Positions 1 to 6,621 of a DNA stretch of 27,589 nt are shown in pieces. The position numbers and the translations under genes were made by a program. Position 1 is the stretch's first letter. Each line of letters begins with the position of its first letter. The notes under the pieces were generated by a model. It did no database searches. It worked only from the letters and a program-made list of their open reading frames with translations, and had not been told where the DNA came from. The DNA is taken from positions 1 through 27,589 of the IMG/VR virus record IMGVR_UViG_3300047374_000133; one strand, given 5' to 3'. The stretch comes from a virus.

Positions 1-293
1 AGTGTAGAAATACTTACATTTTCCACACACAAAAAACAGTGCCTTGTTATTTGACATTTTGTTTCTGTTACAACCTAACCATAGGGGGTATAGGTGTCTC
101 AAAAAATTGTTGGGGATTAGTTTTGTTATACCCAACGCCAATGCAATACATGGATAATTACCAATACCATTATGTGAGTGTTTATTTGCATGGGCTAGGT
201 GTACCACGGGGGATATTGTTTTTTGATATACATACCGGGGATATAGTTCTTGATAAGAAGAAAAAAAAATTGTATATTATTGTAGTAGGGAAT
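1..293. other. Left-edge region without a convincing gene
   Basis: One + frame is open from the window edge into the gene at 294, but its translation is rich in Cys, Tyr and Trp, has no recognisable motif, and uses codons (ACC, GGG, CTA) rare in the neighbouring genes, so I do not call it coding. The stretch has four G-tracts (84-88, 112-115, 208-212, 237-240) arranged as two similar halves about 125 nt apart, and a GTATATTAT box at 272-280 resembling the other promoter candidates here. No tRNA arms were seen. It may be a leader, a structured RNA or an intergenic control region. Confidence 0.4.
272..284 (+). promoter_or_regulatory. Candidate phage promoter box upstream of the 294 gene
   Basis: GTATATTATTGTA lies 10 bases before the ATG at 294. 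GTATATTAT is also present at 18629-18637. The spacing to the start codon is shorter than for the other boxes (about 35-70 nt), so a very short leader or a different downstream start would be implied. Inference from motif recurrence only. Confidence 0.3.
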
Positions 294-620
294 ATGAATT
301 TTGAAGATAACAACGGAATGCCTATCCCTCCTATTGGAGGATCAAATGAAGAGTTTATAGATATGCAGGAATATGAGGATCTTATAGTTGATAATGCTTT
401 ATATAATTCGTATTTGGTTTTAACTAAAAAATATACCTTTGAGGAGATAATGGATGGGAAAGGTGATAAATTTGGTGATGAGAATTATAATGTAAATTTT
501 TTTGCGCATGATCCAGAATCAGAAATAGAAGATGAGATTGTAGAGATTATGTTACAGCATTATGAAGATAAAGAAGATTATGAAAAATGTGTTGAAATAA
601 AAGAATACATAAAGAAATGA
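294..620 (+). CDS. Acidic 108-aa protein with UVR-like helical C-terminus
   Basis: I chose the ATG at 294 rather than the upstream GTG at 39, because residues before it look non-coding and a promoter-like box ends just before 294. The 108-aa product begins MNFEDNNGMPIPPIGG and is strongly acidic. Its last 30 or so residues (EIVEIMLQHYEDKEDYEKC and onward) form a helical pattern like the UvrB/UvrC UVR motif, a small helical hairpin also found in phage proteins of unknown role. The stop overlaps the next start (ATGA at 617-620), so it is probably co-transcribed with the small genes that follow. Function is unknown. Confidence 0.7.
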   Translation: MNFEDNNGMPIPPIGGSNEEFIDMQEYEDLIVDNALYNSYLVLTKKYTFEEIMDGKGDKFGDENYNVNFFAHDPESEIEDEIVEIMLQHYEDKEDYEKCVEIKEYIKK

Positions 621-739
621 AGAAAGAAAAAATAATCAAAGAGATCGTAAAGTTAAAACTACAGGGGAAGAATAAAATTGAGATTCAAAAACTACAACAA
701 AAGTTAAATGATGAAGACAAGGGTGAAGGCTCCAAATAA
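617..739 (+). CDS. Micro-ORF, 40-aa charged helical peptide
   Basis: This starts in the ATGA overlap with the preceding stop and encodes 40 residues beginning MKKEKIIKEIVKLKLQG, ending at TAA 737-739. Nearly all residues are Lys, Glu, Ile, Leu or Gln, consistent with one amphipathic helix or coiled coil. Codon choice matches the neighbours. The translational coupling and the lack of any other gene in the 620-710 gap support it. No function is recognisable, and short AT-rich frames can arise by chance. Confidence 0.5.
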   Translation: MKKEKIIKEIVKLKLQGKNKIEIQKLQQKLNDEDKGEGSK

Positions 740-854
740 TCATTACTGGGTTAAGCTTGGAGAGAATAGTTATAAACTGGTCGAACACAATAATGTTTTT
801 AAGGCTAAGAAAGGAATTAGTCAATACGCATTGTTTGATACAGAGAAAAAATAA
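711..854 (+). CDS. Micro-ORF, 47-aa unknown protein
   Basis: This ATG frame overlaps the end of the previous micro-ORF by 29 nt (a GTG at 723 is an alternative start) and stops at 852-854, one base before the next gene. The product begins MKTRVKAPNNHYWVKLGENS and ends in a charged tail. The mix of Trp, Tyr, Gly and Asn suggests a small folded beta-rich domain rather than random sequence. It fills what would otherwise be a gap in a compact operon. Function unknown. Confidence 0.5.
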   Translation: MKTRVKAPNNHYWVKLGENSYKLVEHNNVFKAKKGISQYALFDTEKK

Positions 855-855
855 T

Positions 856-1062
856 ATGGCGTTAAAAAAGACAACAAAGAAAAAGAGTACGGTTAATGCA
901 TCAGGTAATTATACTAAACCTGGAATGCGTAAGAGATTATTTAATTCTATCAAAGCTGGTGGTAAAGGTGGTGCACCTGGTCAATGGTCAGCACGTAAAG
1001 CTCAAATGTTAGCTAAACAATATAAAGCTGCTGGTGGAGGATATAAAAGTAAAAAGAAATGA
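856..1062 (+). CDS. Small very basic protein with PGQWSARKAQ motif (68 aa)
   Basis: The start is ATG 856 (MALKKTTKKKS), directly after the stop of the previous micro-ORF. An in-frame ATG at 757 would overlap that gene entirely and add residues unlike the family. The 68-aa protein has a Lys-rich N-terminus, then KPGMRKRLFNSIKAGGKGG, PGQWSARKAQMLAKQY and a GGGYK tail. From memory, this GQWSARKAQ-type motif recurs in small proteins of marine phages and large algal viruses (DUF5872-like; not verified). The extreme charge (about 18 Lys/Arg) suggests nucleic-acid binding, possibly in the virion, but this is inference. It overlaps the next gene by ATGA. Confidence 0.85.
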   Translation: MALKKTTKKKSTVNASGNYTKPGMRKRLFNSIKAGGKGGAPGQWSARKAQMLAKQYKAAGGGYKSKKK

Positions 1063-1364
1063 AAGCTAGAAAAACTAAAGCAGCAAAGCCAATGGCTAAA
1101 AGTGTCTATAAAAAAGGTGGATCTACAAAAACTAAAAGACAAAAGAGTTTAGATAGATGGACCAAACAAAAATGGAGAACTGCTTCTGGTAAAAAGTCTT
1201 CTGAAACTGGTGAGGTATATGCACCTTCTAGAACTATTTCTAAATTAAAAAGTACTGCAGCAGGTAGAAAGAAATTAGCTGCGGCTAACAAAAAGAAAAG
1301 AGCAGCCACTAAAAAAGGTAAACAATTTGCTAAACATGGTCTGCATAAAGGAAAGAAAAGATGA
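1059..1364 (+). CDS. Lys-rich basic protein with SLDRWTKQKWRT domain (101 aa)
   Basis: The 101-aa product contains QKSLDRWTKQKWRTASGK (about residues 28-45) followed by SSETGEVYAPSRTI, then an Ala/Lys-rich tail ending HGLHKGKKR. I recall the W-T-x-x-x-W-R-T-x-S-G-K ... ETGE-Y-P pattern from a family of unknown function (DUF5872-type) in giant viruses and marine phages. The C-terminal 45 residues resemble a histone-tail-like polycation. It starts in an ATGA overlap with the 68-aa gene and ends in another with the next gene, so the three are probably translated as a unit. A DNA-binding or condensing role is an inference from charge. Confidence 0.85.
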   Translation: MKARKTKAAKPMAKSVYKKGGSTKTKRQKSLDRWTKQKWRTASGKKSSETGEVYAPSRTISKLKSTAAGRKKLAAANKKKRAATKKGKQFAKHGLHKGKKR

Positions 1365-1888
1365 GTACAATATTACAAGACATGATGGGTATGCTTTCAA
1401 GAAAGAAAGTTAAAACACCTAAACTAGATGATTATTTTATTATATCTAGATACGAAACACCTCATGAAAGATTAAAACCAAATCCAAAGGTAGATACAGA
1501 ATTAATATTAGCAAAAGACCTAGTATCTTTTGTAAACAACAATACTTCTAAACTAGTCACACTAGAACCTTTTAATCTTTTAGCTGGTGCTGGAGGATCT
1601 TCTACAATGCCAACTAATTATAATTTAATAGATATATCTTGGGATGGTCTTGGAAGTGGAGACTACATTCTTAATTTACCACCTGCTTCTTCATTAACAT
1701 ATAGAAACATAAGAATTATTACAGACGGTAGTTTAGATAATGGAGCACAAGATAAAGTTTTTATTACTGCAGCTCTGGGAGATACTATAGATGGTGGAGC
1801 TAATTTTGAGATTTCTAAAAGATATGAAGGTGTATCTATTTGGTCTGATGGTACAGAGTGGATTGTTATACAGGCTAAAGCACATTAA
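1361..1888 (+). CDS. Putative virion protein, beta-rich (175 aa)
   Basis: The first 60 residues are basic and polar (MSTILQDMMGMLSRKKVKTP), followed by a Gly/Ser/Asn-rich beta-sandwich-like region and the ending RYEGVSIWSDGTEWIVIQ. That C-terminal pattern (a Gly-x-x-hydrophobic turn, SDGTEWIV) is common in phage tail and fibre proteins that carry a receptor-binding or trimerisation beta domain. It starts by ATGA overlap with the basic protein upstream. I infer a structural or adhesin-associated role; no catalytic motif is visible. Confidence 0.7.
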   Translation: MSTILQDMMGMLSRKKVKTPKLDDYFIISRYETPHERLKPNPKVDTELILAKDLVSFVNNNTSKLVTLEPFNLLAGAGGSSTMPTNYNLIDISWDGLGSGDYILNLPPASSLTYRNIRIITDGSLDNGAQDKVFITAALGDTIDGGANFEISKRYEGVSIWSDGTEWIVIQAKAH

Positions 1889-1890
1889 TT

Positions 1891-2184
1891 ATGGCAACTA
1901 AGAAAAAAGATAGTAGATTAGCAAGAGCGGGAGTATCTGGGTACAATAAACCTAAACGTACACCAGGACATCCAAAAAAGTCTCATATTGTTGTAGCTAA
2001 GCAGGGTGATAAGGTTAAGACTATTCGTTTTGGTGAACAAGGCGCTAGTACAGCTGGTAAACCTAAAGCGGGTGAGTCAGCTAAAATGAAAAAGAAAAGA
2101 GCATCGTTTAAAGCTAGACATGCTAAAAATATAAAAAAAGGTAAAATGTCAGCAGCTTATTGGGCAAATAAAGTAAAATGGTAA
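1891..2184 (+). CDS. Conserved basic protein SRLARAGVSGYNKPKRTP family (97 aa)
   Basis: Begins MATKKKDSRLARAGVSGYNK and contains KSHIVVAKQGDKVKTIRFGE, a short beta-hairpin, then a Lys-rich helix and the ending MSAAYWANKVKW. I recognise the SRLARAGVSG ... KTIRFG ... ARHAKNI ... YWANKVKW arrangement as a small family recurrent in marine phages and algal viruses (DUF6321-like from memory; not verified). The function is not known. The charge fits nucleic-acid binding. It lies 2 nt after the previous stop, in the same operon. Confidence 0.85.
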   Translation: MATKKKDSRLARAGVSGYNKPKRTPGHPKKSHIVVAKQGDKVKTIRFGEQGASTAGKPKAGESAKMKKKRASFKARHAKNIKKGKMSAAYWANKVKW

Positions 2185-2188
2185 AACT

Positions 2189-2398
2189 ATGAAAAATAAA
2201 AAAATACATCCGTTAAAATATTACAATGATCAAAGAGATCTTAAAAAAGCTCAAATGGGAAAAGCAATAAAAAGTTTTTTTCAAAATTTAGGTGATAAAA
2301 AACCTGATACAAGCAAACCTCAAAAACTAAAAAGTAATAAATGTAAGTCAAATAGTAAAAGAGGATGTAGAGGAGGCTTAAGAAATTATCAATTTTAA
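2189..2398 (+). CDS. Small basic protein (69 aa)
   Basis: Begins MKNKKIHPLKYYNDQRDLKK and ends in SKRGCRGGLRNYQF. It is Lys-rich with two Cys near the C-terminus and no recognised domain. It lies 4 nt after the preceding gene, and the 67-nt gap after it holds a candidate promoter, so it probably ends the basic-protein operon. Function unknown; it may belong with the other basic proteins. Confidence 0.7.
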   Translation: MKNKKIHPLKYYNDQRDLKKAQMGKAIKSFFQNLGDKKPDTSKPQKLKSNKCKSNSKRGCRGGLRNYQF

Positions 2399-2427
2399 AT
2401 TAAACTTTTTTTATTTAAATATTTTTT

Positions 2428-2440
2428 GTATAGATTTGTA
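2428..2440 (+). promoter_or_regulatory. Candidate promoter upstream of the 2466 gene
   Basis: GTATAGATTTGTA follows a T-run and ends 25 nt before the ATG. It contains TAGATTTG, matching the Bacteroidota -7 element TAnnTTTG, although no clear TTG -33 element is present. It also resembles the boxes at 272, 12999, 17287 and 18629. It lies in the 67-nt gap that separates the basic-protein operon from the lysis and packaging genes. Confidence 0.45.
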
Positions 2441-2465
2441 AACAACAAGTTTATATAAAAATATT

Positions 2466-2744
2466 ATGAGTAAAAAATTAGATGAAAAAAATTCAAATCT
2501 TTCTCCGGAAGAATTAAAGAAACGTAGAGAAGAGATCACAAAATTTTACAAAGATAATTTACCACATCTTAAAATTCAGGCAGAGTATGAAGAGCTTTTA
2601 GCTAGTATTGAAAAATCTAGAGCTGAAAGATTACAAGCACAAACATTTATGGCGCAGGCTTTTGCTGAAACTCCAGAAGGTCAAGAACCTAATGAAGAAG
2701 CTAAAGCATTTATGGAGGCTGTTAAAAACTTTAAAGAAGATTAA
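2466..2744 (+). CDS. Small charged helical protein (92 aa)
   Basis: Begins MSKKLDEKNSNLSPEELKKR and continues as Glu/Lys/Ala-rich helix, with Gln/Ala/Met around residues 58-70 (QTFMAQAFAETPEGQEP). No catalytic or membrane segment is visible. The length and heptad-like charge suggest a coiled coil. It is the first gene after the 2428 promoter candidate and ends 1 nt before the amidase start. Its role is unknown. Confidence 0.75.
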   Translation: MSKKLDEKNSNLSPEELKKRREEITKFYKDNLPHLKIQAEYEELLASIEKSRAERLQAQTFMAQAFAETPEGQEPNEEAKAFMEAVKNFKED

Positions 2745-2745
2745 G

Positions 2746-3636
2746 ATGGATCTTACTAAACAAAATATTAAGATTTTACAAAAAGTTGTTGGTGCTAAAC
2801 CAGATGGTTTGTATGGGCCTAATACTATTGCTAAAGTAAAAGAGTTTCAGAAAAAAAATAACTTAGTTATAACAGGTAATCCAAGTGAACAAACTTGGCA
2901 GTTTATATTAGATTTAGAATCTGAATTAGACAGTGATACTTCTAAACAATATTTTATAACAGAGTATAATCAACTAATCCATAAACATTATTTACCTGAA
3001 GGGGAATATATAAATGGGCCTATAAAGAATGAATATGTTTTTATTCATCATACAGCTGGTAGGAATAATCCATATAAGTGTATTGATCATTGGGCTAAAG
3101 ATTCCAGAGGTAGAATAGCCACTGAATTTGTATTAGGAGGTAGATCACATAACAAGTTTGATATAAACGAATATGATGGTGTTATGGTTCAAGCATTTCC
3201 TGATGGCGGTCAAGGATGGCATCTTGGTAAAACAGGATCCAGACACATGAATAGACATTCAGTTGGTTTAGAGTTATGTTCAACTGGTTATTTAGATAAA
3301 AATAACAAAACATATTTTGGAAGTTTAGTTAATGATTCTGAAATATATACATTAGATAAACCTTTTAGAGGATATTTAAAGTGGCATAATTACTCAGATA
3401 AACAGATAGAAGAAACTGAGAAGTGGTTAAAGTATATTGCTGATAGAGACAATATTGATATTAGAGAAGGATTGCAAAAATGGATTAAGAAGTATGGTGC
3501 TAATAAAGCATTTGATTTTCATGAAGATGCATATTTAGGAAAAGTAAAAGGTTTACTTACTCATACTAATGTAAGAAAAGATAAAACAGATTGTTATCCT
3601 CATGACAAGTTAGTTGAAATGATATTAAGATTATAA
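2746..3636 (+). CDS. Endolysin: PG-binding domain plus N-acetylmuramoyl-L-alanine amidase (Amidase_2 type)
   Basis: The start ATG 2746 (MDLTKQNIKILQKVVGAKPD) follows the previous stop by one base; the frame extends upstream to 2608 but would overlap that gene. The protein has 296 aa. Residues 5-55 match a peptidoglycan-binding repeat (LQKVVGAKPDGLYGPNTI ... FQKKNNL). Residues about 95-285 form a type-2 amidase: FIHHTAG with zinc-ligand candidate H101/H102, a GWHLG site near H159, HSVGLEL at 171-177, and THTNVRKDKTDCYP with H273 and C283. H...H...C ligation resembles T7 lysozyme. It would cut the amide bond between MurNAc and L-Ala at lysis. No signal peptide or membrane anchor is visible, so a holin elsewhere is presumably needed. 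Confidence 0.92.
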   Translation: MDLTKQNIKILQKVVGAKPDGLYGPNTIAKVKEFQKKNNLVITGNPSEQTWQFILDLESELDSDTSKQYFITEYNQLIHKHYLPEGEYINGPIKNEYVFIHHTAGRNNPYKCIDHWAKDSRGRIATEFVLGGRSHNKFDINEYDGVMVQAFPDGGQGWHLGKTGSRHMNRHSVGLELCSTGYLDKNNKTYFGSLVNDSEIYTLDKPFRGYLKWHNYSDKQIEETEKWLKYIADRDNIDIREGLQKWIKKYGANKAFDFHEDAYLGKVKGLLTHTNVRKDKTDCYPHDKLVEMILRL

Positions 3637-3638
3637 TT

Positions 3639-4010
3639 ATGGCAACAGTAAACAAAGTAGATATAAAATTAAAAGTTGATATTAATAAAACAATAAAATT
3701 TCAAATATTAACATATTGTTTTTTTGAAGGTATACAATTGAGTATTTCTGATTTAGATTGTATAGCTGAATTAGCAAAAAATCCTAATACCGAAATAACT
3801 AAATTTTGTATACATCTTACTGATAAAAAAATATTTAAAAGTTCACAATCAGCTAGAAATGCAATAAATAAAATTACTAAAAAGAAACTTATTTTAAAAA
3901 AAGGTAAGAACAAAAAGACAATATCAATTAATGATATTATTAATGTTCAAACAGATGGTTATGTATTATTAGATTATAAAATATTAGGTAGTGAACCCCA
4001 AGAGTCATAA
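3639..4010 (+). CDS. Conserved phage protein, possible winged-helix (123 aa)
   Basis: Begins MATVNKVDIKLKVDINKTIK. Residues about 70-100 (SSQSARNAINKITKKKLILKK) look like a helix-turn-helix recognition helix followed by a basic wing, and the end GYVLLDYKILG is hydrophobic. It sits directly before, and overlaps by 20 nt, a HU/IHF-like gene. Proteins of this pattern occur beside HU/IHF-like genes in large Bacteroidota phages, as far as I recall. A DNA-binding or regulatory role is an inference. Confidence 0.65.
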   Translation: MATVNKVDIKLKVDINKTIKFQILTYCFFEGIQLSISDLDCIAELAKNPNTEITKFCIHLTDKKIFKSSQSARNAINKITKKKLILKKGKNKKTISINDIINVQTDGYVLLDYKILGSEPQES

Positions 4011-4365
4011 AATATTTAAAGAAGGAATAGCTGAAGAAGTAGGAGTTCATAAACAAGTTGTTGATGACTTTGTAAGTTTTTATTATTCTAAAGTTAGAAG
4101 TTCGTTATCTAATTTAGTTTATCCAAGAATATATATAGATAATTTAGGAACATTTTATTTGAGAAATAAAAAATTAGAAAATAAAATTAAAGTATATAAA
4201 AGCAAACTGGGTAATCTTACAAAAAGAACATACAATGGATACACTAAGAGTGAATTAATACAAGAAAATATTAATATTATGACAAGTGCTTATGAACAGC
4301 TTTTAGAAGATAAAGATAATAAAAGAAAATTTATAGAAAAGAAATATGGCAAACAGAGTAAATAA
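3991..4365 (+). CDS. HU/IHF-like DNA-binding protein (124 aa)
   Basis: Uses GTG 3991, the only start that keeps the N-terminal helices. Residues 8-40 give the two helices of the HU fold, and YPRIYIDNLGTFYLR (about 43-57) matches the signature beta segment of HU/IHF (x-L-x-x-x-G-x-F). The region after it would be the DNA-embracing arm, although the usual Pro-containing tip is not obvious. A 30-residue Glu/Lys-rich C-terminal helix makes it longer than bacterial HU (about 90 aa). HU/IHF-like genes are characteristic of crAss-like phages. Likely roles are bending DNA for packaging or transcription. It overlaps genes on both sides by 20 nt. Confidence 0.8.
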   Translation: MNPKSHKIFKEGIAEEVGVHKQVVDDFVSFYYSKVRSSLSNLVYPRIYIDNLGTFYLRNKKLENKIKVYKSKLGNLTKRTYNGYTKSELIQENINIMTSAYEQLLEDKDNKRKFIEKKYGKQSK

Positions 4366-4669
4366 ACTACTAGGAGCTTTTAAAAACGCAGATAAAATAC
4401 TTGAGGGTATTAAGAACAATACATTTAAAAAAGATCATATTGAAGCAATAGCAACATCAAGACAAAAGATATGTGTTAATTGTAGTTTTTATGATGATAT
4501 AGGTACACAATGTGCTGTTCCAAAAACACAACCATGTTGTTCAGATTGTGGGTGTAGTTTAGAATTTAAGCTAAGATCATTATCTAGTGAATGTCCTAAA
4601 AAATTTTGGAATGCTGTTACTACAGAAGAAGCAGAAGAAATGATAGTAAAACAAATAAATGAACAATAA
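4346..4669 (+). CDS. Cys-rich putative zinc-binding protein (107 aa)
   Basis: Begins MANRVNKLLGAFKNADKILE. Residues 43-84 hold eight Cys in the order CxxC ... C ... CC-xx-C-x-C ... C (CVNC, QCAV, CCSDCGC, ECPKKFW). This is a compact treble-clef or zinc-ribbon-like arrangement, likely binding one or two zinc ions. The N-terminal 40 residues form a helix and the C-terminal tail is acidic. It starts 20 nt inside the HU/IHF-like gene, so translation is probably coupled. Similar short Cys proteins occur in Bacteroidota phages; function unknown. Confidence 0.75.
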   Translation: MANRVNKLLGAFKNADKILEGIKNNTFKKDHIEAIATSRQKICVNCSFYDDIGTQCAVPKTQPCCSDCGCSLEFKLRSLSSECPKKFWNAVTTEEAEEMIVKQINEQ

Positions 4670-4677
4670 AAAAAATT

Positions 4678-4684
4678 AAAAATT
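4678..4684 (+). promoter_or_regulatory. AAAAATT translation-start box
   Basis: AAAAATT abuts the ATG at 4685, the same context seen at the capsid gene (13032) and tail gene (17355). It replaces a Shine-Dalgarno site, as expected for Bacteroidota-type initiation at A-rich leaders. Confidence 0.4.
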
Positions 4685-4900
4685 ATGACTGTAACAAAAA
4701 TAGTAGAAGATCTTTTAAAGTACGAACTAATAACATGTGAAGCTGCAATAGTTTTATTAAAAGCAGAAGCAGAAGCAAGTGCGTTTAAAGAAATGACAGG
4801 TAAAACTACAGAAAAAAACAAAGTAGAAAAAAATATATCAACATCAAATCTTTATAGTATAGAAGATTATTATAATTGGTATACAACTTTTACAAATTAA
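4685..4900 (+). CDS. Small unknown protein (71 aa)
   Basis: Begins MTVTKIVEDLLKYELITCEA and ends YSIEDYYNWYTTFTN. The first 40 residues form an amphipathic helix with an Ala/Glu run (LLKAEAEASAFKEM); the end is aromatic. It has the AAAAATT start box, sits 15 nt after the zinc-protein gene and 10 nt before the nuclease gene. No domain recognised. Confidence 0.65.
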   Translation: MTVTKIVEDLLKYELITCEAAIVLLKAEAEASAFKEMTGKTTEKNKVEKNISTSNLYSIEDYYNWYTTFTN

Positions 4901-4910
4901 ATATAGCAAA

Positions 4911-5726
4911 ATGGCAATAGTATTTAAAGAAGAAGGACATTTGTATGAAAGTATTGATCAAGATAAAATTGATTGGACAAGTGTTACTTCATTTATAGGA
5001 ATGTTTAAACCTAAATTTGATAGAGAAGGACAAGCAAAAAAGTCTTCTAAAAATAAAAAGTCAAAGTGGTATGGTATGACTCCAAAGGAAATACTAGATG
5101 CTTGGGACAATGAAACAAATAGAGCAATTAAGTTAGGTAACTTTTATCATAATCAAAGAGAAGCTGATATGCTTGATTTTAAAACTATTGAAAGACAAGG
5201 AGTTCAAGTACCTATTATAAAACCTTTAGTAAATGAGGAAGGTATAAAAATGGCTCCAGAACAAAAGTTAAAAGAAGGGGTATATCCTGAGCATTTAGTA
5301 TATTTAAAGTCTGTTGGTTTATGCGGTCAAGCAGATGTTGTTGAAGTTGTAAATGGATATATAAACATTAATGATTATAAAACAAATAAAGAAATTAAAG
5401 AAAAAGGATTTACTAATTGGGAGGGTATAACTAAAAAAATGTATAAACCTATTAATCATTTAGATGATTGTAATTTAAATCATTATAATTTACAATTGAG
5501 TATTTATGCGTATATTATTAAAAAGCACAATCCTAAATTAAAGATTGGAAAGTTAACAATTCAACATGTAAAGTTTAAACAAGTTGGTGAGGATGCAAAT
5601 GGATATCCAATTAATGAGCATATTAATGGTGAACCTGTGTTAGAAGAAATCAAGATATATGATTTACCATACTTAAAAGATGAAGTTAATAGTTTAATAA
5701 TGTGGTTAAAAGATAGTAAATTATGA
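4911..5726 (+). CDS. PD-(D/E)XK nuclease, Cas4/RecB-like (271 aa)
   Basis: Motifs appear in the family order: GNFYH near residues 76-80 (GxxxH-type motif I), E127 in YPEHLV, GQADVV with D142, NDYKT with D155 and K157 (the D ... (D/E)xK core), and HYNLQLSIYAYII with Q195 and Y199 (the QxxxY motif). These together are typical of RecB/Cas4-like metal-dependent nucleases. Homologues recur just upstream of the terminase in crAss-like and related phages, where they may process DNA for recombination, repair or packaging. It shares an ATGA overlap with the next gene. No Fe-S cysteine cluster like that of Cas4 is present. Confidence 0.85.
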   Translation: MAIVFKEEGHLYESIDQDKIDWTSVTSFIGMFKPKFDREGQAKKSSKNKKSKWYGMTPKEILDAWDNETNRAIKLGNFYHNQREADMLDFKTIERQGVQVPIIKPLVNEEGIKMAPEQKLKEGVYPEHLVYLKSVGLCGQADVVEVVNGYININDYKTNKEIKEKGFTNWEGITKKMYKPINHLDDCNLNHYNLQLSIYAYIIKKHNPKLKIGKLTIQHVKFKQVGEDANGYPINEHINGEPVLEEIKIYDLPYLKDEVNSLIMWLKDSKL

Positions 5727-6241
5727 TAGTAAAATTATTTGATATACAAAATAATAAAGTAGTTCCAACAGAACATTGTTATGCATTACCTTTTTTAAAA
5801 GTTATAATGGATGAATATCCAGATAACTATTTACAAGTTTATCAATATATCTTTTATATGTCTTGTCCTAATCCTGACATGAATCCATTTTTTAATTTAC
5901 CTGAGCATGAAAAAGAAGATATTATAATTGAAGAAGTTCAATTAGAAGAATCTCCTGAAGATGGTAAAATAAGATATGCATTAGACATGTGTAAGAAACT
6001 TTATGAAACACCAACATACAGAGCATATGTAGGTATTAAATCTATGTTAGATAGATTAGCTAAGTATATGGAAACTACAGCTATTGAACATGGTAGAGAT
6101 GGAAATATTAATTCAATGGTTAATGCTGCCGCTAAGTTTGAACAAATAAGACAATCTTATAAAGGAGCATTTAGTGATATGAAACAAGAGCAAGAAAGTC
6201 AAGTACGTGGAGGTGCAGGATTAGCTTATGATCAAATGTAA
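5723..6241 (+). CDS. Conserved phage protein upstream of terminase (172 aa)
   Basis: Begins MIVKLFDIQNNKVVPTEHCY; residues 45-62 include QYIFYMSCPNPDMNPF, and the C-terminal 60 residues form helix with AIEHGRDGNINSMVNAAAKF and end RGGAGLAYDQM. I recall proteins of this pattern adjacent to TerL in large Bacteroidota phages, but no function has a known basis. The position would allow a small-terminase role, but no helix-turn-helix is obvious. It begins in an ATGA overlap with the nuclease gene. Confidence 0.75.
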   Translation: MIVKLFDIQNNKVVPTEHCYALPFLKVIMDEYPDNYLQVYQYIFYMSCPNPDMNPFFNLPEHEKEDIIIEEVQLEESPEDGKIRYALDMCKKLYETPTYRAYVGIKSMLDRLAKYMETTAIEHGRDGNINSMVNAAAKFEQIRQSYKGAFSDMKQEQESQVRGGAGLAYDQM

Positions 6242-6242
6242 C

Positions 6243-6386
6243 ATGAATAGTAAAAAAGATGAATGGTTTTTCTGTTATTGGGATGAATCAGAATTTAATA
6301 AAAAAGAATTAAAACAAGTTAATAATAAAAAACCAAATAAAAATGAGTCAAAAAGTAATACCAGTAGGAGCAAAACTTCTAATTAA
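6243..6386 (+). CDS. Micro-ORF, 47-aa unknown protein
   Basis: ATG at 6243, two bases after the previous stop, encodes MNSKKDEWFFCYWDESEFNK and a Lys/Asn/Ser-rich tail ending at TAA 6384-6386. It overlaps the GroES-like start by 44 nt in another frame. The aromatic and acidic N-terminus (EWFFCYWDESEF) looks like a genuine short domain; the tail inside the overlap is low-complexity and may be incidental. It fills the only gap in this operon. Confidence 0.5.
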   Translation: MNSKKDEWFFCYWDESEFNKKELKQVNNKKPNKNESKSNTSRSKTSN

Positions 6387-6621
6387 ACAAAAAGAAGCTG
6401 AAAAATATTTTGCAGGTACAGAAATTATTATTCCTGATACAGCTAGAAAAAAAGAATATAAAGGTATAGTTGTAGGTGTAGGTAAATCTGTTACAGAAAT
6501 TAATATAGGTGATATGATTCAATATAGTGATCATTGTTTACCAACAACAATGATGCACGATAATGAAGAACATTTATTAATTAATGAAGGAGATGTATTT
6601 GCAATTATAAAGAATGTATAA
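6343..6621 (+). CDS. GroES-like co-chaperonin (92 aa)
   Basis: Begins MSQKVIPVGAKLLIKQKEAE, the classic GroES opening of a beta strand with a hydrophobic-Lys pattern. Residues about 18-36 are the mobile loop, with GTEIIIPDTARKKEYKG, in which EIIIP occupies the place of the GroEL-contacting IVL tripeptide. YKGIVVGVGKSV and GDMIQYSDHCL follow as the oligomer beta core, and LLINEGDVFAIIKNV is the standard C-terminal strand. Phage GroES-like proteins (T4 Gp31) act with host GroEL to fold the capsid protein. The gene overlaps terL by 8 nt, so it is expressed with the packaging genes. Confidence 0.9.
   Translation: MSQKVIPVGAKLLIKQKEAEKYFAGTEIIIPDTARKKEYKGIVVGVGKSVTEINIGDMIQYSDHCLPTTMMHDNEEHLLINEGDVFAIIKNV

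Noticed and set aside
60-260. A tRNA in the left gap
   Set aside because: No T-arm GTTCRA-type motif or matching acceptor stem could be found on either strand by eye.
39-293. Extension of the first gene upstream to GTG 39
   Set aside because: The residues are unlike a protein domain and codon use differs from the neighbours; a promoter-like box ends just before the ATG at 294.
757-855. N-terminal extension of the 856 basic protein to ATG 757
   Set aside because: It would overlap the 711 micro-gene completely; the protein after 856 is a full domain beginning MALKKTT with immediate start context.
2608-2745. N-terminal extension of the amidase to ATG 2608
   Set aside because: It overlaps the 2466 gene in another frame and gives a Lys/Leu-rich artefact; the PG-binding domain begins at 2746.
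5723-6241. Small terminase subunit
   Set aside because: The position allows it, but no helix-turn-helix or oligomerisation pattern could be seen, so I left it unknown.
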